Positions 19,969 to 28,855 are shown, numbered from the stretch's first letter. The stretch: DNA of 64,000 bases from JAHEDT01 sp963825615 (GCA_963825615.1 CAWGTV010000008.1:248001-312000); one strand, 5' to 3'. The notes: a model not told the origin generated them from the letters alone. Numbers and translations are program-made.

Positions 19969-20906
19969 ACCAAAGGCGCCGGATTTTCTTCGAGCAGCGA
20001 AAGCAGTATCTCCTTGCGGTCGAGGGCTTCGTTCTCAGGGCGTAGAATCAGGCGATGGGCACACACCGGCAGGTAGAGCGCTTTGACATCCTCGGGGATG
20101 ACGTGATCGCGGCCGTCCAAAAAGGCATGGCTGCGCGCGGTTTCTGCCAGGCTGATGGCGCCACGCGTGGAGATGCCGGTGAGCAGCATCGGGTGTGCGC
20201 GGGTGGCCGCCACCAGCTGATAGATATACTCGGTAATCTTCTCGGAGAGCTGCACCCCCTGGCGAATGGCGTGGCGCGCCCGCCGCAACTCCTCAATCGA
20301 CAGCAGCGGCTGGATGTCCCGGATCCCTTCACGAATGCTGCCGGTGCGAATGATCGTCTTCTCCATGGCTGCCGGCGGATAGCCGATCCCGGTGGTTATC
20401 AGGAAACGGTCAAGCTGTGATTCCGGCAGCGGATAGGTGCCGACCTGTTCCACCGGGTTCTGTGTGGCAATCACCATGAACGGATCAGGCAGGCGGTATG
20501 TCTTGCCCTCAATCGTGACCCGGTGCTCCTCCATCGCTTCGAGCAAGGCGCTCTGGGTTTTCGGCATGGCTCGGTTGATTTCGTCCGCCAGGACCAGGTT
20601 GTTGAAAACCGGGCCCTCGATGAAGCTGAACCGGTTCTGATCGCGGTCGAAAATCGACAGGCCGGTGATATCCGATGGCAGCAGATCACTGGTGCACTGG
20701 ATACGCCCGAAAGACAACCCCAGGGCGTGCGCCAGGGCCAGGGCCAGGGTGGTCTTGCCAAGGCCGGGGATATCCTCAAGCAGCAGGTGGCCACCGGAGA
20801 GCAGCGTCATCATGGCCAGCTTGACCGCCTTGACCTTACCCTTCAGATAACGGTCGGAGAGGGTCTCTATGACATTCAGGATCGGGATACGCGGGTCATT
20901 GGACAT
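19965..20906 (-). CDS. MoxR family AAA ATPase
   Basis: A 313-residue AAA+ chaperone-like ATPase. Walker A reads EDIPGLGKTTLALALAHAL, Walker B NLVLADEINRAMPKTQSALL, and the sensor/arginine region MVIATQNPVEQVGTYPLPE and QLDRFL follows. The start at 20906 (MSNDPRIPIL) is preceded by GGAGCC; the open frame extends 38 codons further but without family features. First gene of moxR-DUF58-tgpA. MoxR proteins with these partners are thought to act in maturation of protein complexes; the target here is unknown. Confidence 0.94.
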   Translation of the reverse strand: MSNDPRIPILNVIETLSDRYLKGKVKAVKLAMMTLLSGGHLLLEDIPGLGKTTLALALAHALGLSFGRIQCTSDLLPSDITGLSIFDRDQNRFSFIEGPVFNNLVLADEINRAMPKTQSALLEAMEEHRVTIEGKTYRLPDPFMVIATQNPVEQVGTYPLPESQLDRFLITTGIGYPPAAMEKTIIRTGSIREGIRDIQPLLSIEELRRARHAIRQGVQLSEKITEYIYQLVAATRAHPMLLTGISTRGAISLAETARSHAFLDGRDHVIPEDVKALYLPVCAHRLILRPENEALDRKEILLSLLEENPAPLV

Positions 20907-21133
20907 GACTTGAAATGGCTCCTTGGCAGCATTCACACCAGGGTTCAATCGTTTGGAAAAACTCTTTAGAAAAGCCGCAAACAGTCTTACGCTGCAACGT
21001 TGACCATCATGATAACACAAAATTGCCGGTTTCCTCCCCCGGCGCTTGCATGCTTGGCGGCCATAAAGCGGTTCAGCGTGGTTGACGCCCCTCGGCCACT
21101 ATGGTTATATTCAATCCGAACGGGAGGACGTGT

Positions 21134-21642
21134 TTGAACGACATGCATACCGCCTACCTAGGACTCGGCAGCAACCTCGGCAATCGTCTGGCATTTTTGC
21201 GGGGAGGGCGCGACGCGCTGGTCAGCCGACCGGGCATTGCCTTTGTCCAGACCGCGAGCGTGTTCGAAACCGAGGCGATCGGCGGACCATCGGACAACCC
21301 GCTGTTTCTGAACAGCGTCCTCGAGGTGCAAACCTCTCTCGCGCCACGCGAGTTGCTTGAGGCCTGCCTGGCGACAGAGGCCGAATTCGGACGGTCCCGG
21401 CCGATCAGGTGGGCGCCGCGGACCCTGGATATCGACATTCTTTTTTACGCCGAGCAGGTCATCTGCGAGGAGGAGCTTGACGATACCGCATCCCAGGCTC
21501 CAGGAGCGGCCTTTCGTCCTTGCACCCTTGATCGAAATTGCCCCTCGACCTCAAGCACCCGCTGCTTGACCAAACCATCACCGAACTGGCTGCGGGCAGT
21601 AGCGGTGTCTCAGAGCTTGTGCCCTTGCGCACAAGCTGGTAA
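21134..21642 (+). pseudogene. folK: 2-amino-4-hydroxy-6-hydroxymethyldihydropteridine pyrophosphokinase (FolK), two frameshifts
   Basis: The folate-pathway enzyme HPPK. TAYLGLGSNLGNRLAFL, the ATP/pterin loop, and RTLDIDILFY (metal-binding Asp pair) are intact. Near 21477 one surplus T shifts the frame: removal restores EELTIPHPRLQERPFVLAPL. Near 21541-21545 a second surplus base interrupts again; removal restores EIAPDLKHPLLDQTITELA and a stop at 21642. The repaired length is about 168 residues, normal. TTG 21134 has a GGAGG six bases upstream; ATG 21143 is the alternative. An essential pathway gene with two indels strongly suggests sequence error. Confidence 0.85.
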
Positions 21643-21899
21643 TGCCCATGCTGGTTCGACTGCTCCTATGGCTGATTGTTGGCTTCCTGATTTACACGGT
21701 CTTTCAGGCCGTCAAGCAGGCCCTGCTGAAACGCCCTGCCCCTCCGGCGGAGAAAACCTCCCGTGGCGAAGAGATGATCAAAGACCCCGAGTGCGGGATC
21801 TACGTGCCGCGCAACGACGCCGTAAAGACCGAAGTCAAAGGGACGACCCACTATTTCTGTTCCAACGCGTGCCGCGACCAATACCAACAACGCAGCTGA
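21642..21899 (+). CDS. Small membrane-anchored TRASH-like metal-binding protein (PP0621 type)
   Basis: An 85-residue protein with one N-terminal membrane helix (LVRLLLWLIVGFLIYTVF), a basic linker and a C-terminal zinc-finger-like fold: DPECGIYVPRNDAV then HYFCSNACRDQY. The Cys spacing is that of TRASH/YHS domains found in metal handling and sensing. Its ATG shares one base with the folK stop, so it is translated together with folK. Exact role unknown. Confidence 0.8.
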   Translation: MPMLVRLLLWLIVGFLIYTVFQAVKQALLKRPAPPAEKTSRGEEMIKDPECGIYVPRNDAVKTEVKGTTHYFCSNACRDQYQQRS

Positions 21900-21940
21900 C
21901 TGCAGCTTATTATCCTTTTAAATCACCAAGGAGCTGAGAT

Positions 21941-22591
21941 ATGAAATTCTTCATCGATACCGCAGATGTCAAAGAGATCGCCGCCGCCAGCGCCCTGGGG
22001 CTGGTTGACGGTGTCACCACCAACCCTTCGCTAGTCGCCAAGAGCGGCCGGGACTTTCACGAGGTTCTCAAGGAGATCATCGCCCTGGTCGATGGGCCGA
22101 TTTCCGCGGAAGTCGTGGCGATCGACGCGGCCGGCATGGTCAGCGAAGGCGAAGTCCTTGCCAGGCTTGACCCCAACAAGATCGTCATCAAACTGCCCCT
22201 GACCGAAGCAGGGCTGAAAGCCACCCAAGTCTTGAGCCAAAAAGGCTTAAAGACCAATCTGACGCTGATCTTCTCGCCGCTGCAGGCACTGCTCGCGGCC
22301 AAGGCCGGGGCCACCTATGTGTCACCCTTCGTCGGTCGCCTCGACGATATCGGCCATGACGGCATGGAAATCGTCGACCAGATCAAGACTATTTTCGACA
22401 ATTACGGCTACGCCACCGAGATCATCGTCGCATCGGTGCGCAGTCCGCAGCACGTGCTGCAAGCCGGGATGATCGGCGCAGATATCTGCACCATCCCTTA
22501 CAGTGTCATGCAACAACTGGCCAAGCACCCGCTGACCGATATCGGCCTGGAGAAGTTCCTAGCCGACTGGCAGAAGCACCTGAAGAAATAA
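21941..22591 (+). CDS. tal: Transaldolase, small TalC/Fsa-type subfamily
   Basis: A 216-residue class I aldolase-fold enzyme of the pentose phosphate pathway. MKFFIDTADVKEIAAASALGLVDG and TTNPSLVAKSG open the protein; the Schiff-base Lys is in IVIKLPLTEAGLKA. At the position that separates fructose-6-phosphate aldolase (Tyr, APYVNR) from transaldolase (Phe) this protein has Phe (SPFVGRLDD), which favours true transaldolase activity. The ribosome binding site is AAGGAG. Length fits the subfamily. Confidence 0.93.
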   Translation: MKFFIDTADVKEIAAASALGLVDGVTTNPSLVAKSGRDFHEVLKEIIALVDGPISAEVVAIDAAGMVSEGEVLARLDPNKIVIKLPLTEAGLKATQVLSQKGLKTNLTLIFSPLQALLAAKAGATYVSPFVGRLDDIGHDGMEIVDQIKTIFDNYGYATEIIVASVRSPQHVLQAGMIGADICTIPYSVMQQLAKHPLTDIGLEKFLADWQKHLKK

Positions 22592-22706
22592 ACCTTCAGC
22601 GCCGCAGGCATGCCGGGAAATTAGTATTGCCAAGGCTCCCCCGGAGTCGTTAGAATTACCACGATTATTGATTGCGCCCAATCTCTTGCAACCGGCTAAA
22701 GTAAAG

Positions 22707-22717
22707 GGAGGTCCTCC
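22707..22717 (+). promoter_or_regulatory. Self-complementary Shine-Dalgarno element
   Basis: GGAGG-T-CCTCC is an 11-base palindrome that ends directly at the ATG at 22718. The GGAGG is an ideal ribosome binding site at 6 bases spacing, and the CCTCC could pair with another copy or with the 5' leader. Confidence 0.5.
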
Positions 22718-23125
22718 ATGCTGAAGGTACTGATCAGGCCAGTGAGCTGCATTTTGGTTTTTTCATTTCTTCTGCTTAATTTCACCGTGCCCACAGCTCA
22801 TGCACGCATGATCGGCACCGATACCGTCATCGCCGGGCAGCAGAAGTCGGCAGAGCGGACTAAGGTTGCCGCATTCCTGGCGCGTGAAGATGTGCAGCAG
22901 ATCATGGCCTTGCAAGGTGTCGACAGCGCCGAAGCACAACAAAGAGTGGACAGCCTGTCCAGTGCAGAACTGGCGAAGATCGCCAAGTCCATGGACCAGA
23001 TGCCTGCCGGTGGCGATGGGTTAGGAACGATCGTTGGAGCCGCAGTTTTAATCTTTCTGGTTTTGTTGATCACTGACATCCTCGGCTTCACCCATGTCTT
23101 CTCCTTTGTCAACCACCAGCGCTAA
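22718..23125 (+). CDS. PA2779 family exported protein
   Basis: A 135-residue protein with a signal/anchor helix (LVFSFLLLNFTVPTAHA), a short helical middle (LAREDVQQIMALQGVDSAEAQ) and a C-terminal membrane helix (TIVGAAVLIFLVLLITDILG). This layout is that of the PA2779 family, always found next to a PA2778-type peptidase, as here: the next gene starts 32 bases inside this one. Function unknown; the pairing suggests a small membrane partner or substrate of the peptidase. Confidence 0.85.
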   Translation: MLKVLIRPVSCILVFSFLLLNFTVPTAHARMIGTDTVIAGQQKSAERTKVAAFLAREDVQQIMALQGVDSAEAQQRVDSLSSAELAKIAKSMDQMPAGGDGLGTIVGAAVLIFLVLLITDILGFTHVFSFVNHQR

Positions 23126-24092
23126 GCACAAGGCCATTTCGACAAAGATCAGGGTCGGCAGTCGGATGATTGCCGGCCTGTTGTTTTTAGTGCTGTCCGC
23201 TGCCCTCCACGGTTGCGGCCTCCTCCCGGCGGGACCGCTGCCGCAGAACCCCGGGAGCCCACCAAAAGCCATGGTTGCAGGAGTGCCATTTTTTGCCCAG
23301 GATGAGTTGCAGTGCGGGCCGGCGGCCCTTGCCATGGTGCTCAATTGGAGCGGGGTCCCCCTGCAGCCCTCCGACCTGACAGCCGAGGTCTATACCCCCG
23401 GGCTCAAGGGCAGCCTGCAGAGCGCTCTAGTTGCTTCGGCCCGCAGGCACGGCCGGGTCGCCTATCCCATCACCGGCAGCGAGGCCCTGCTGGCTGAGAT
23501 CTCTGCCGGCAATCCGGCGATCGTCCTGGTCAACCTCAGCTTTTTCTGGTATCCGAAATGGCATTATGCCGTGGTGATTGGCTACAACCAGGAGCAGGGA
23601 GAGGTCATCCTACACTCAGGGCTCACCGCCCGGGAGATTCTCAGCTCGCGCGTTTTCATGAATATCTGGCGGCGCAGCGATTACTGGGGGCTGTTGGTGC
23701 TGCCACCGGATCAGCTGCCGGCCGGCGCGGAGGAAGGGGCATGGCTTTCCGCCGTTGCTGGCCTCGAAAATGCCGGTCAATGGCAGACTGCCGCAAGGGG
23801 TTATGCCACGGCACTGCAAAGATGGCAGTCGAGTTTTGCCGCCTGGATGGGCCTCGGCAATAGCCGCTACCGGCTGCACGAGCTTGACGGTTCCGCACAG
23901 GCCTTTGCCCAGGCGACACGGCTGCAACCGCAAAACGGCGTGGCTTTCAACAACCTCGCCCATGTCCTAGCGGAGCAGGGCAAGCGCCAGGACGCCCTGA
24001 CCGCGGCCCAGCAGGCCGTGGACCTTGGCGGCCCGCTCGTCGACACCTTTCGGCAAACGCTGGAGGAAATCAAGTTGCAGGAGTTGCCCTGA
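23094..24092 (+). CDS. PA2778 family cysteine peptidase (C39-like) with TPR tail
   Basis: A 332-residue likely lipoprotein (signal peptide then lipobox-like ALHGC). Residues about 55-200 form a papain-fold C39-like domain: nucleophile in QCGPAALAMVLNWSG, His in KWHYAVVIGY. A C-terminal TPR-like region covers residues about 215-325 (FAAWMGLGNSRYRLHELDG, VAFNNLAHVLAEQGKRQDAL). It overlaps the PA2779-type gene. The peptidase fold resembles bacteriocin leader peptidases, but no exporter is nearby; target unknown. Confidence 0.88.
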   Translation: MSSPLSTTSAKHKAISTKIRVGSRMIAGLLFLVLSAALHGCGLLPAGPLPQNPGSPPKAMVAGVPFFAQDELQCGPAALAMVLNWSGVPLQPSDLTAEVYTPGLKGSLQSALVASARRHGRVAYPITGSEALLAEISAGNPAIVLVNLSFFWYPKWHYAVVIGYNQEQGEVILHSGLTAREILSSRVFMNIWRRSDYWGLLVLPPDQLPAGAEEGAWLSAVAGLENAGQWQTAARGYATALQRWQSSFAAWMGLGNSRYRLHELDGSAQAFAQATRLQPQNGVAFNNLAHVLAEQGKRQDALTAAQQAVDLGGPLVDTFRQTLEEIKLQELP

Positions 24093-24124
24093 CCGAAATA
24101 GAGGGTGTCCACGCAACCTCTTGA

Positions 24125-25186
24125 CTATCCGGCACAACAGCCCGCGGGCTGCCGCGACCGCCAGAACGCCCGCAGGATCAGCGCCAGCAGGAGCACGGCG
24201 GCCAGAGTGTTCCACCCACTGGGCGCCGCCCCTGCTGCCGGCGTCACCCACCGACTGATATCCAACCCCGCCCAGCCGTAGAATTCATTCACCAGCCAGC
24301 CAAGCACCAGCGAGCAGCTGGCAATCACCGCCAGGTAGACGAACGTGGCCTGTCGTCCCCAGAACCGGGCTACCACTGTAAGTGTTGCTGCATTGGTCGC
24401 CGGACCGGCCAGCAGGAAGACCAGCGCCGCTCCGGGGGACAAGCCTTTAAGCACGAGGGCGGCCGCAATCGGCGTCGATGCGCTGGCACACATGTAGAGC
24501 GGAATACTAACCAGCAGCATGACCAGAAGTGAAGCGGCCTGGTGTTGGAAAAGCAGGGCAAAGAACCCGTCCGGGATAAGTGCGGTCAGTAGCCCGGCAA
24601 TCAGCACGCCGAGCAGCAGCCAGCCGCCAATATCCTTGAGCAGTTCACCGAAGGCATATTGCAGACCAGCGGTCATCCGCCTGACCAGCGGTTCTTTTGC
24701 GGCCTCGCCTGGGTCACAGCCGCCAGCATGGCAGCCGCAGCCATTCGGCTCTGCGGTCAAGACGGTCTTTTCTTCCGGCAGCAGGTTGATCAGGATGCCG
24801 GTCAAGGTGCCAGTGATAAACGCTGCGACGGGCCTGACAACGGTCATGACCGGGTCGAGCAGCGCCCAGGTGATGGCAATCGAATCGACCCCGGACTCCG
24901 GGGTGGAGACCAGGAAGGCAGCCGAAGCCCCACGCCCCGCCCCTTGCTTACGGAGGCTGATCGCTGCAGGGATCACGCCGCAGGAACAGAGCGGCAGCGG
25001 AATACCGAGCAGCGAGGCCTTGATCACCGCAGCGGTGGAACGCCCGCCCAGATGTCTGGCAACGGCCTCTTCTGGCAGTATGGCCTTGATCAGGCCGGCG
25101 GCCACAAAGCCAAAGATCACGAAAGGAGCGGCATCGGTAAAAATGTGCCACGTCACAACTGTCAGAGTTTGCACAAAATCAAGCAC
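24125..25186 (-). CDS. SO_0444 family Cu/Zn efflux permease (ArsP/UPF0718-like)
   Basis: A 353-residue permease with eight to ten membrane helices in two halves, each with the ArsP-type PLPLCSCGVIPAA / STPIAAALVLKGLSPG signatures. Between the halves is a cytoplasmic loop with CGCHAGGCDPGE (residues about 145-157) and the conserved Cys pair in CSCG, suited to bind soft metals. Family members are annotated as Cu/Zn efflux transporters. A small membrane protein gene follows the same direction 10 bp upstream of its start. Confidence 0.85.
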   Translation of the reverse strand: MLDFVQTLTVVTWHIFTDAAPFVIFGFVAAGLIKAILPEEAVARHLGGRSTAAVIKASLLGIPLPLCSCGVIPAAISLRKQGAGRGASAAFLVSTPESGVDSIAITWALLDPVMTVVRPVAAFITGTLTGILINLLPEEKTVLTAEPNGCGCHAGGCDPGEAAKEPLVRRMTAGLQYAFGELLKDIGGWLLLGVLIAGLLTALIPDGFFALLFQHQAASLLVMLLVSIPLYMCASASTPIAAALVLKGLSPGAALVFLLAGPATNAATLTVVARFWGRQATFVYLAVIASCSLVLGWLVNEFYGWAGLDISRWVTPAAGAAPSGWNTLAAVLLLALILRAFWRSRQPAGCCAG

Positions 25187-25195
25187 GCTATATCC

Positions 25196-25441
25196 TCAAT
25201 CACCGGCCGGTGATTGTGCCTGACGGCCCAGCAGCAGTTTGCCCATGACCAGCAGCAGCGGTGCACCATGCAGACAAAGGTCAAAAACGTCCAGAGGCCT
25301 AGTCAACTGGCCATGAATGAGCATGCGTAGTTTTTCCACAAGGTGCGGCTCAGGCCGAAAAGGCGCCAATCCCAGCAGGAGCGCCGCCGTCAGCAGCACC
25401 GTCCAGGGAATTTTTGCGAAAAATCTGCGCAACATCGACAT
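25196..25441 (-). CDS. Small membrane protein next to the Cu/Zn permease
   Basis: An 81-residue protein with two hydrophobic segments (WTVLLTAALLLGLAPF and LCLHGAPLLLVMGKLLLG). Similar small proteins next to SO_0444-type permeases are often labelled RND transporter, a misleading name since no RND domain is present. It probably forms a two-gene unit with the permease downstream. Function unknown. Confidence 0.7.
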   Translation of the reverse strand: MSMLRRFFAKIPWTVLLTAALLLGLAPFRPEPHLVEKLRMLIHGQLTRPLDVFDLCLHGAPLLLVMGKLLLGRQAQSPAGD

Positions 25442-25564
25442 TAGCCTCTCCTATACTCAGGGGTCTGATTGTTATCATGTACAATTGAACCTGCCTGTCA
25501 AACAGGGTAAGCTGTGACTATCATCTTTCACCTGAACCTCTGCAACAAGAAAAGGCGCCTTACC

Positions 25565-26029
25565 GTGAAATTGTACCTGATGCAGCATGCTCTTGCCTAC
25601 TCCGCCGAGGAGAACCCGGAGAAACCGCTCAACCCGGCCGGTATCAACCAGGCCAAAGCTGCCGCCCGCGGCATCAAGCGGCTCGGCTTGAGCTTCGACC
25701 TGATTGTTGCCAGTCCCAAACGCTGCGCCCATCAAACCGCGGCTTTGGTTGCCGAAGGAGTGCGCTTCCCCTACAGCGATATCCTGACCACAGAGGCGGT
25801 TTTGCCGGACCGGCCACCCCAGGAACTGCTGACCCTGCTGCAGCAAGAACCTGTCGCAAGCCGTGTTCTGGTGGTCGGCCACATGCCCCACTTAGCCAAG
25901 CTTGCCAGCGCCCTGATGCACGGGGGGGAGCTTCTCATCGAGAATGCCGGGTTGACCTGCTTCGACCTGGACGGGGACAACCAGGCCAAGCTGGAATTCC
26001 ACTTGCGAGCAGACCAGGTGGAGCATTAA
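25565..26029 (+). CDS. sixA: Phosphohistidine phosphatase SixA family protein
   Basis: A 154-residue histidine phosphatase-superfamily protein. The catalytic RHG motif reads QHA here (KLYLMQHALAY, residues 2-12), with Arg replaced by Gln; the second catalytic His is in VVGHMPHLAKLA. SPKRCAHQTA carries the conserved second Arg. Gln in place of Arg occurs in a recognised branch of SixA-like proteins, so the protein need not be inactive. GTG 25565 is chosen because the fold begins there; an upstream start at 25514 would add an unsupported N-terminus. Confidence 0.85.
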   Translation: MKLYLMQHALAYSAEENPEKPLNPAGINQAKAAARGIKRLGLSFDLIVASPKRCAHQTAALVAEGVRFPYSDILTTEAVLPDRPPQELLTLLQQEPVASRVLVVGHMPHLAKLASALMHGGELLIENAGLTCFDLDGDNQAKLEFHLRADQVEH

Positions 26030-26205
26030 CTTTCCTCGTGACCGCTTCCGCAGGTTGCTGTCAGCCTCTCCGCAGAGGGGCTAATATTGCTTTTATAATC
26101 TCATCTCAGGTGTCCAAACAATAATTCAAAGACATCTCTACCTGACCGCCCTTTGCCTGGAGCTGGCCGCCGCAAGCTTGGCTACGACCGCCTAGACATA
26201 AGACC

Positions 26206-26645
26206 GAGGTGTCGATCCGGACGGCAGACTCAAGTGGGACGATATCTTCCAAGATGGTAAAATTCGCGAGGTCCATGTCGCGGGGAAAACGGAAAACCCG
26301 AGGGCCATAGCGCCGATGGCGCCCTAGAATGGCAGATCCGGAAACGTGAACACACCGCCGGGACGGCCCCCGGTTCGACGTGAACGGCCAGATCACCGCC
26401 CGCGGCCAGATGGCCGGAGACCAAAGGGAAAATACACGACCTTCCATGCCAACAAGTAGGCAAAAAAGGTTGTCCCCTATCAAAAGGGCGATCTCAACGG
26501 CCCGGCCAAGATATTTTTCGACTCGGGGCAACTTGAGCACGAATTCTCTTACCGCAACGGCGAAGTCGATGGCACGTACCGCACCTATTCGGCTGAGGAC
26601 AAACTCCTGACAGAATCCGACTTCAAGGCCGGCCAGCTTCAGTAA
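26206..26645 (+). pseudogene. Decayed MORN/YwqK-type repeat gene
   Basis: Pieces of a MORN-variant repeat protein can be read in different plus-strand frames: LKWDDIFQDGKIREVHVAG, then RFDVNGQITARGQMAGDQRE, then VVPYQKGDLNGPAKIFFDSG and FSYRNGEVDGTYRTYSAED up to a TAA at about 26645. At least three frame changes and an internal TAG (near 26458) separate them. The pattern of G-x-x-x-G-x-W/Y repeats is that of YwqK-like antitoxin/MORN proteins. Unlike other frameshifted genes here, this one has several kinds of damage and is probably a true pseudogene. Confidence 0.6.
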
Positions 26646-26724
26646 GCGTATTTCTTAAGTAATACATTTGTACTGTTCATCGCATTATAAAATAGCGTTT
26701 TGTTTTCAATGAGTCTTCATGTAT

Positions 26725-26762
26725 AAAGAAGGTTGCCCCCGGATTTCGAGGGTGCTTCTTTT
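26725..26762 (+). terminator. Hairpin upstream of the DUF1302 cassette
   Basis: AAAGAAG...GCCCCC and GAGGGTGC...TTCTTTT pair in an imperfect stem with T-rich 3' end. It ends the upstream pseudogene region or acts as an attenuator about 45 bp before the ATG of the DUF1302 gene. Confidence 0.5.
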
Positions 26763-26807
26763 GGTTTCCATGGTCAGTGGTTTCAGTTTACTTAGGGAGG
26801 AGACACG

Positions 26808-28835
26808 ATGAATCTACAAGGTTTGAAGGGACCTGGCCGGCTGGGCATAATCATGCCTGTCCTTTTGGCAATGCTGTGGGGGACTCCGGTGGCGGCGTTC
26901 CAGTTCAGCCTCGGCGAAGTGGAGGGCAGCCTCGACAGCACTCTCTCCTATGGTGTCAGTCTGCGCGTGGCGGACCGCGACGAGCATCTCATCGGCCTAG
27001 CCAACGGCGGCAAGGCCTACTCGGTCAACGGCGATGACGGCAACCTGAACTATGACGACGGCAAGCTGATCAGCAACCTCGCCAAGATTACCAGTGAACT
27101 GGACCTCAGGTATTCCGACTTCGGCCTGTTCCTTCGTGGTTCTGCCTTTTACGATTTCGAGAGCGAGGACAGCGATCGTGAGCGGACCGATCTCAGCAAT
27201 GACGCCCTCGACCTGGTCGGCAAGAACGCCGACCTGCTCGACGCCTACCTTTGGGCGAACTTCGACCTCGGTCAGATGCCCGGCCAGGTCCGCCTTGGCA
27301 ACCAGGTCCTGAGCTGGGGGGAAAGCACCTTCATCCAGAACGGCATCAATGTCATCAACCCTTACGATGTGAGCAAGCTGCGCGTGCCCGGCTCCGAGCT
27401 GAAAGAGGGCCTCGTGCCGGTCGGCATGGTCTCGGCCTCGGTCAGCCCGACAGAAGACGTGACCTTCGAAGGCTTTTACCAGTACGACTGGGAGAAGGTT
27501 GAGATCGACCCGACCGGTTACTACTGGAGCACCAACGACTACGCCGGCAAGAGCGGCGACCGGGTTCTGCTCGGCTTCGGCGACTGGTCGGACCTTGGGA
27601 CCAGCTGGCAGGGAGCGGTCATCCCCTTCGAAGTCACGGACAACCGTTTCATGATGGTGCCCCGCGGCGCCACGGAAACGCCCTCTGACAGCGGCCAGTA
27701 CGGTTTGGCGGCGCGGGTTTATGCGCCGGGCCTGAACAATACCGAGTTCGGCTTCTATTTTATCAACTACCACAGCCGCGTTCCGACCCTGAGTGGCGTA
27801 ACGGGCACCCAGACAGGCTTCGCCAGTTCATTGGGCGCCGCGACAGGGATTCAAACCTTTGCCGGCGCTGTTGCAAACAATCCAGCCGACCTGCCAGGGG
27901 CGGTTACCGCTGGCATCACGGCTGGAACGCAGGCAGGCATCGCCTATGGCTTGAGCCCAGCTGAGGCCCAGTCGGTTGCGACAGGTGCCGTCAATGCCGC
28001 GACCACCGGCAACGCGGCCCTGGCCAATGCCTACATCGTCAACGAGTATGCCCAGACGGCGCAGTACAAGGTTGAATACCCGGAAGACATCAAGGTCTTC
28101 GGCATCAGCTTCAACACGGCACTGGACAGTATCGGCGCATCCCTGCAGGGGGAATACTCCTATCACAAGGACGCGCCGCTGCAGATTGACGACGTCGAAC
28201 TACTGATCGCCTCACTGAGCCCCCTCGGGCCACTTAGTCCGGCATTTTTGGACAACCAGATCACCAATGGCTCTGCAGCACCTCTTTCCACCCGTATCCC
28301 CGGCTATATCGAAAAAGATGTGTCGCAGGTGCAGATGACCATGACCAAGCTGTTCGGGCCGACGATTGGCGCGGACCAGTTCACCCTGGTCGGTGAGGCC
28401 GGATGGACCCACGTGCACAGCATGCCGAACAAAAGCGACCTGCGCCTGGAAGGGCCGGGTACCTACACGTCCGGCAATTACGCGCAGTCGCAGCCGGGTG
28501 GCGTGCACGCCGGTAAAGATTCCGAACCCTCCAGTGCCTTTGCCGACGCCGACTCCTGGGGCTACCGGGCGGTCGCCAAGCTCGACTTCAACGACGCCAT
28601 CGGTGCCGCCACCCTGTCGCCGCGGATCGCCTGGGCGCACGACGTCGACGGCAACTCTCCGGGTCCGGGCGGCAACTTTGTCGAAGACCGCAAAGCGGTC
28701 ACATTTGGTCTTGGCCTCAACTACCTGAGCACCTGGACGGCCGACTTGAGTTATACTGACTTTTTTGGCGCCGGCCGCTACAACCTGGTCAACGATCGAG
28801 ACTTCGTCGCCTTCAACATTACCTATTCTTTCTAA
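26808..28835 (+). CDS. DUF1302 family outer-membrane beta-barrel protein
   Basis: A 675-residue exported protein. A signal peptide (LGIIMPVLLAMLWGTPVAAFQF) is followed by many alternating hydrophobic/polar strands of a porin-like barrel, ending in an aromatic C-terminus (FVAFNITYSF) as expected for outer-membrane insertion. Residues about 345-420 are an Ala/Gly/Thr-rich loop (ATGIQTFAGAVANN and so on), likely extracellular. First gene of a five-gene cassette with DUF1329, Ycf48-like, MMPL and acyl-CoA synthetase genes. The ribosome binding site is GGGAGGAG. Likely a channel for a hydrophobic molecule; this is inference. Confidence 0.9.
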   Translation: MNLQGLKGPGRLGIIMPVLLAMLWGTPVAAFQFSLGEVEGSLDSTLSYGVSLRVADRDEHLIGLANGGKAYSVNGDDGNLNYDDGKLISNLAKITSELDLRYSDFGLFLRGSAFYDFESEDSDRERTDLSNDALDLVGKNADLLDAYLWANFDLGQMPGQVRLGNQVLSWGESTFIQNGINVINPYDVSKLRVPGSELKEGLVPVGMVSASVSPTEDVTFEGFYQYDWEKVEIDPTGYYWSTNDYAGKSGDRVLLGFGDWSDLGTSWQGAVIPFEVTDNRFMMVPRGATETPSDSGQYGLAARVYAPGLNNTEFGFYFINYHSRVPTLSGVTGTQTGFASSLGAATGIQTFAGAVANNPADLPGAVTAGITAGTQAGIAYGLSPAEAQSVATGAVNAATTGNAALANAYIVNEYAQTAQYKVEYPEDIKVFGISFNTALDSIGASLQGEYSYHKDAPLQIDDVELLIASLSPLGPLSPAFLDNQITNGSAAPLSTRIPGYIEKDVSQVQMTMTKLFGPTIGADQFTLVGEAGWTHVHSMPNKSDLRLEGPGTYTSGNYAQSQPGGVHAGKDSEPSSAFADADSWGYRAVAKLDFNDAIGAATLSPRIAWAHDVDGNSPGPGGNFVEDRKAVTFGLGLNYLSTWTADLSYTDFFGAGRYNLVNDRDFVAFNITYSF

Positions 28836-28855
28836 TCCTTTAAGGAGGGAGAAGA

